Positions 62,438-64,000 of a stretch of DNA of 64,000 bases are shown here, in pieces. The notes below the pieces were generated by a model. The model made no database searches, was not told the DNA's origin, and saw nothing but the letters and a program-made list of their open reading frames with translations. Source of the stretch: Liolophura sinensis (taxonomy: Eukaryota > Mollusca > Polyplacophora > Chitonida > Chitonidae); the NCBI RefSeq assembly GCF_032854445.1, contig NC_088301.1:2668001-2732000 (forward strand). The letters are read 5' to 3'. The position numbers were made by a program, and so were the translations under genes. The stretch's first letter is position 1. Each line of letters opens with the position of its first letter.

Positions 62438-62644
62438 TTAATGGGCCGTCGAATCAGTCGAGACTGTTTTGAATTTTTCGTGCAGTTTGATTTTCAAATT
62501 TACGCAATACTCTTGCCACATTGCGTGAAATATGTTCCACAAAATGAAGTTGACGTAAAATGGTGTGTCAGGGAGCAATAGTAACATTGTGGAAATGATA
62601 GAGTTTGCAGTTGTTCTTGTCGACATACACTGATGGCCTGCCAT
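62438..62644 (-). pseudogene. Exon-like block a, copy C
   Basis: From ATG 62,644 (gaaATGG context) the minus strand reads 'MAGHQCMSTRTTANSIISTM', then a hydrophobic segment 'LLLLPDTPFYVNFILWNIF' and 'MWQEYC', followed by a conserved 'gtaaat' that could be a splice donor, and otherwise stays open to 62,438. Copies in B and D keep the frame locally. One membrane-spanning segment near the start is the only visible feature. Substitutions against B are flat over codon positions. Family unknown. Confidence 0.4.
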
Positions 62645-63167
62645 TTCGCCCTCTGGAAACAGGACTGAGAGATGGATACTTCTGCTGTGTTGTATGTTAT
62701 TCATCAACTACTGTCATTTGGTAAGCGAGCAATTCTCGGCAGACACTATGTCATTATCATTTTTTGCAGATTATACAGCTGGGTTTTACAACTCCTATGG
62801 CTTCGTAGTGGCTAGGAATATCGTCAATTTTGAAGATCGTGATTCAGTATGTATGACGATACCCTGAATTTGAAAAAAAATATTTTGATTTCAGCCTAGA
62901 GAACATCTCGTCAACACGTTTTACCCAATGATAAAATATGTTACACATCCAACTTTCGTGGCTTGCGGCAAACAAACAATTGACTCATTGATATTCAAGC
63001 AGCAAAGATGCTGATGTATACGACCGCGGGCTTTACCGTCCGAGATGGTATTCCTGTACCGTCAGTTAACCATTAAATGACATATCCGGCTAAGTACTTA
63101 CCATAAGAGATAAAATACCACAAAGTACAAGTGCGAGCTAGGCTACCTGCTTCTGATACTGTGCGGA

Positions 63168-63255
63168 TGGTCGAGGATTTTCACCGGGCACTTCCCTGTT
63201 TCCTCGCACCATAATGCTGGTCGCCGTTGAAATAAATAAATAAATAAATAAAGTA
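63168..63255 (+). mobile_element. SINE family 2 fragment
   Basis: 'tgcggatggtcgaggatttt', 'gtttcctcgcaccataatgc', then 'tggtcgccgttga' fused directly to an AAAT-repeat tail; the usual 'attcttgagtacggcg' part is deleted. Confidence 0.85.
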
Positions 63256-64000
63256 AATGAGTAAATCTGATACTGATATAGCAATACAACAGCAAGGAGA
63301 CTATATCATATTTGACCTAAATATCAACAGCTTTCAGTTGATTAAATCTGAGTTAAAATGGCTCGGATATTTTGTAATTTGCTACAATTAGAATAAAACA
63401 CTGACTGACGTAAATTGACAAGAGGTGGTATTTCACCGGTTATGTGTGATCGTTTGCCATCTATCGCACTGTCGTCGCTGGTCTGGAGTTACTCTCTATG
63501 ATGTACGTCTTTTATAGTATTACTCAAAGAACAATTTAAATCGATGATAAAATACTTATATTTTTAGGATAGGACGGCCATCATTAAAATATAGCACCTG
63601 AGACCACAATCGTCCTTGTTAAATCTTTAAATGATAGAACAAATTATAAACTGCCAATAATGTCTGTTGCGACTTGATGCTTAGTGTAATGGTTAGGGTG
63701 ATCTTCAGTGGGCCAAATCATCGTTTATATAGTTTCCTTATCTTTAAAAGCACATGCCAGTTTGCAGTACGCCATTGTTACTCACATTGTGTCTTACAAA
63801 TCAATCTGAGAACTTCCGTGACACTGTCATTCTCCTCTCCACAATCACCTTCCACACGGACAATATATGGTAGCTATTGAGAGGAGCGGCTAGGTTGCCA
63901 TGTTGTGGGATTAGTTAGTTCTTGTGATATTCAACTTTATACATACAAACGTATCTGACTCTTGTAGACAAAAGAGTCATTTAATATAATACTGACTGGA

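Larger units (their letters stand above)
50090..64000 (-). repeat. Paralogous unit C, inverted, continues past the right edge
   Basis: Read on the minus strand it follows B from B 27,205 (C 63,990) to B 44,760 (C 50,090); block pairs are listed under A and B. It is interrupted by the plus-strand segment 59,230-60,465. It has lost the part matching A 22,560-24,780, where an ATCGAT-rich array sits instead. C-specific SINE and MITE insertions are listed separately. Gaps between listed blocks hold nothing I can name. Confidence 0.85.

Overview
The window is eukaryotic, AT-rich and gene-poor. It looks like a lophotrochozoan genome, most likely a mollusc. The evidence is one spliced host gene with GT-AG microexons, several tRNA-derived SINE families of the types seen in mollusc genomes (one ending in a CACT-rich tail, one in a 'cttgagtacggcgtaaaac' tail followed by AAT repeats), fossils of gypsy, Tc1/mariner, an unusual reverse transcriptase and a tyrosine recombinase, and many micro- and minisatellites. 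There are no bacterial-type operons, no CRISPR array and no true tRNA or rRNA genes.

Layout. (1) 1-3,561: the 5' part of a minus-strand PRXL2C-like (AhpC/TSA-domain) gene. Four coding exons (3561-3373, 3171-3135, 1939-1908, 661-608) join in frame to 104 codons, and the gene runs off the left edge. Its introns hold a 59-bp and a 38-bp tandem repeat and SINE pieces. (2) 3,562-10,250: mostly unrecognised sequence with two SINE fragments and a broken reverse transcriptase gene at 8,970-9,960. (3) 10,255-64,000: the dominant structure is a set of old, diverged copies of one ~15-17 kb sequence unit. Unit A (+, ~10,700-25,060) and unit B (+, ~27,205-44,760) lie head to tail, unit C (-, ~50,090 to beyond the right edge) is inverted, and D (+, ~49,235-49,905) is a short fourth piece. 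A further plus-strand piece (59,230-60,465) interrupts C.

Within the units, later insertions differ from copy to copy. A carries a decayed gypsy element (13,723-16,519) and SINEs. B carries a Tc1/mariner fossil, a ~1.3-kb (TGTA)n tract and minisatellites. C carries an ATCGAT-rich array, a palindromic MITE and SINEs. Between B and D lie a 71-bp satellite (about 17 copies), a tyrosine recombinase fragment and a 104-bp repeat.

The only gene I call with confidence is the PRXL2C-like one. The units contain two exon-like open frames shared between copies. By hand count their substitutions are spread evenly or nearly evenly over codon positions, so I treat them as fossils or unproven, not as active genes. 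The most unusual observations are the three-copy unit array with its nested inverted segment, two different SINE families inserted at the same target site in units A and C, and a minisatellite that appears to be built from an internal SINE segment. No defence or biosynthetic system is visible.
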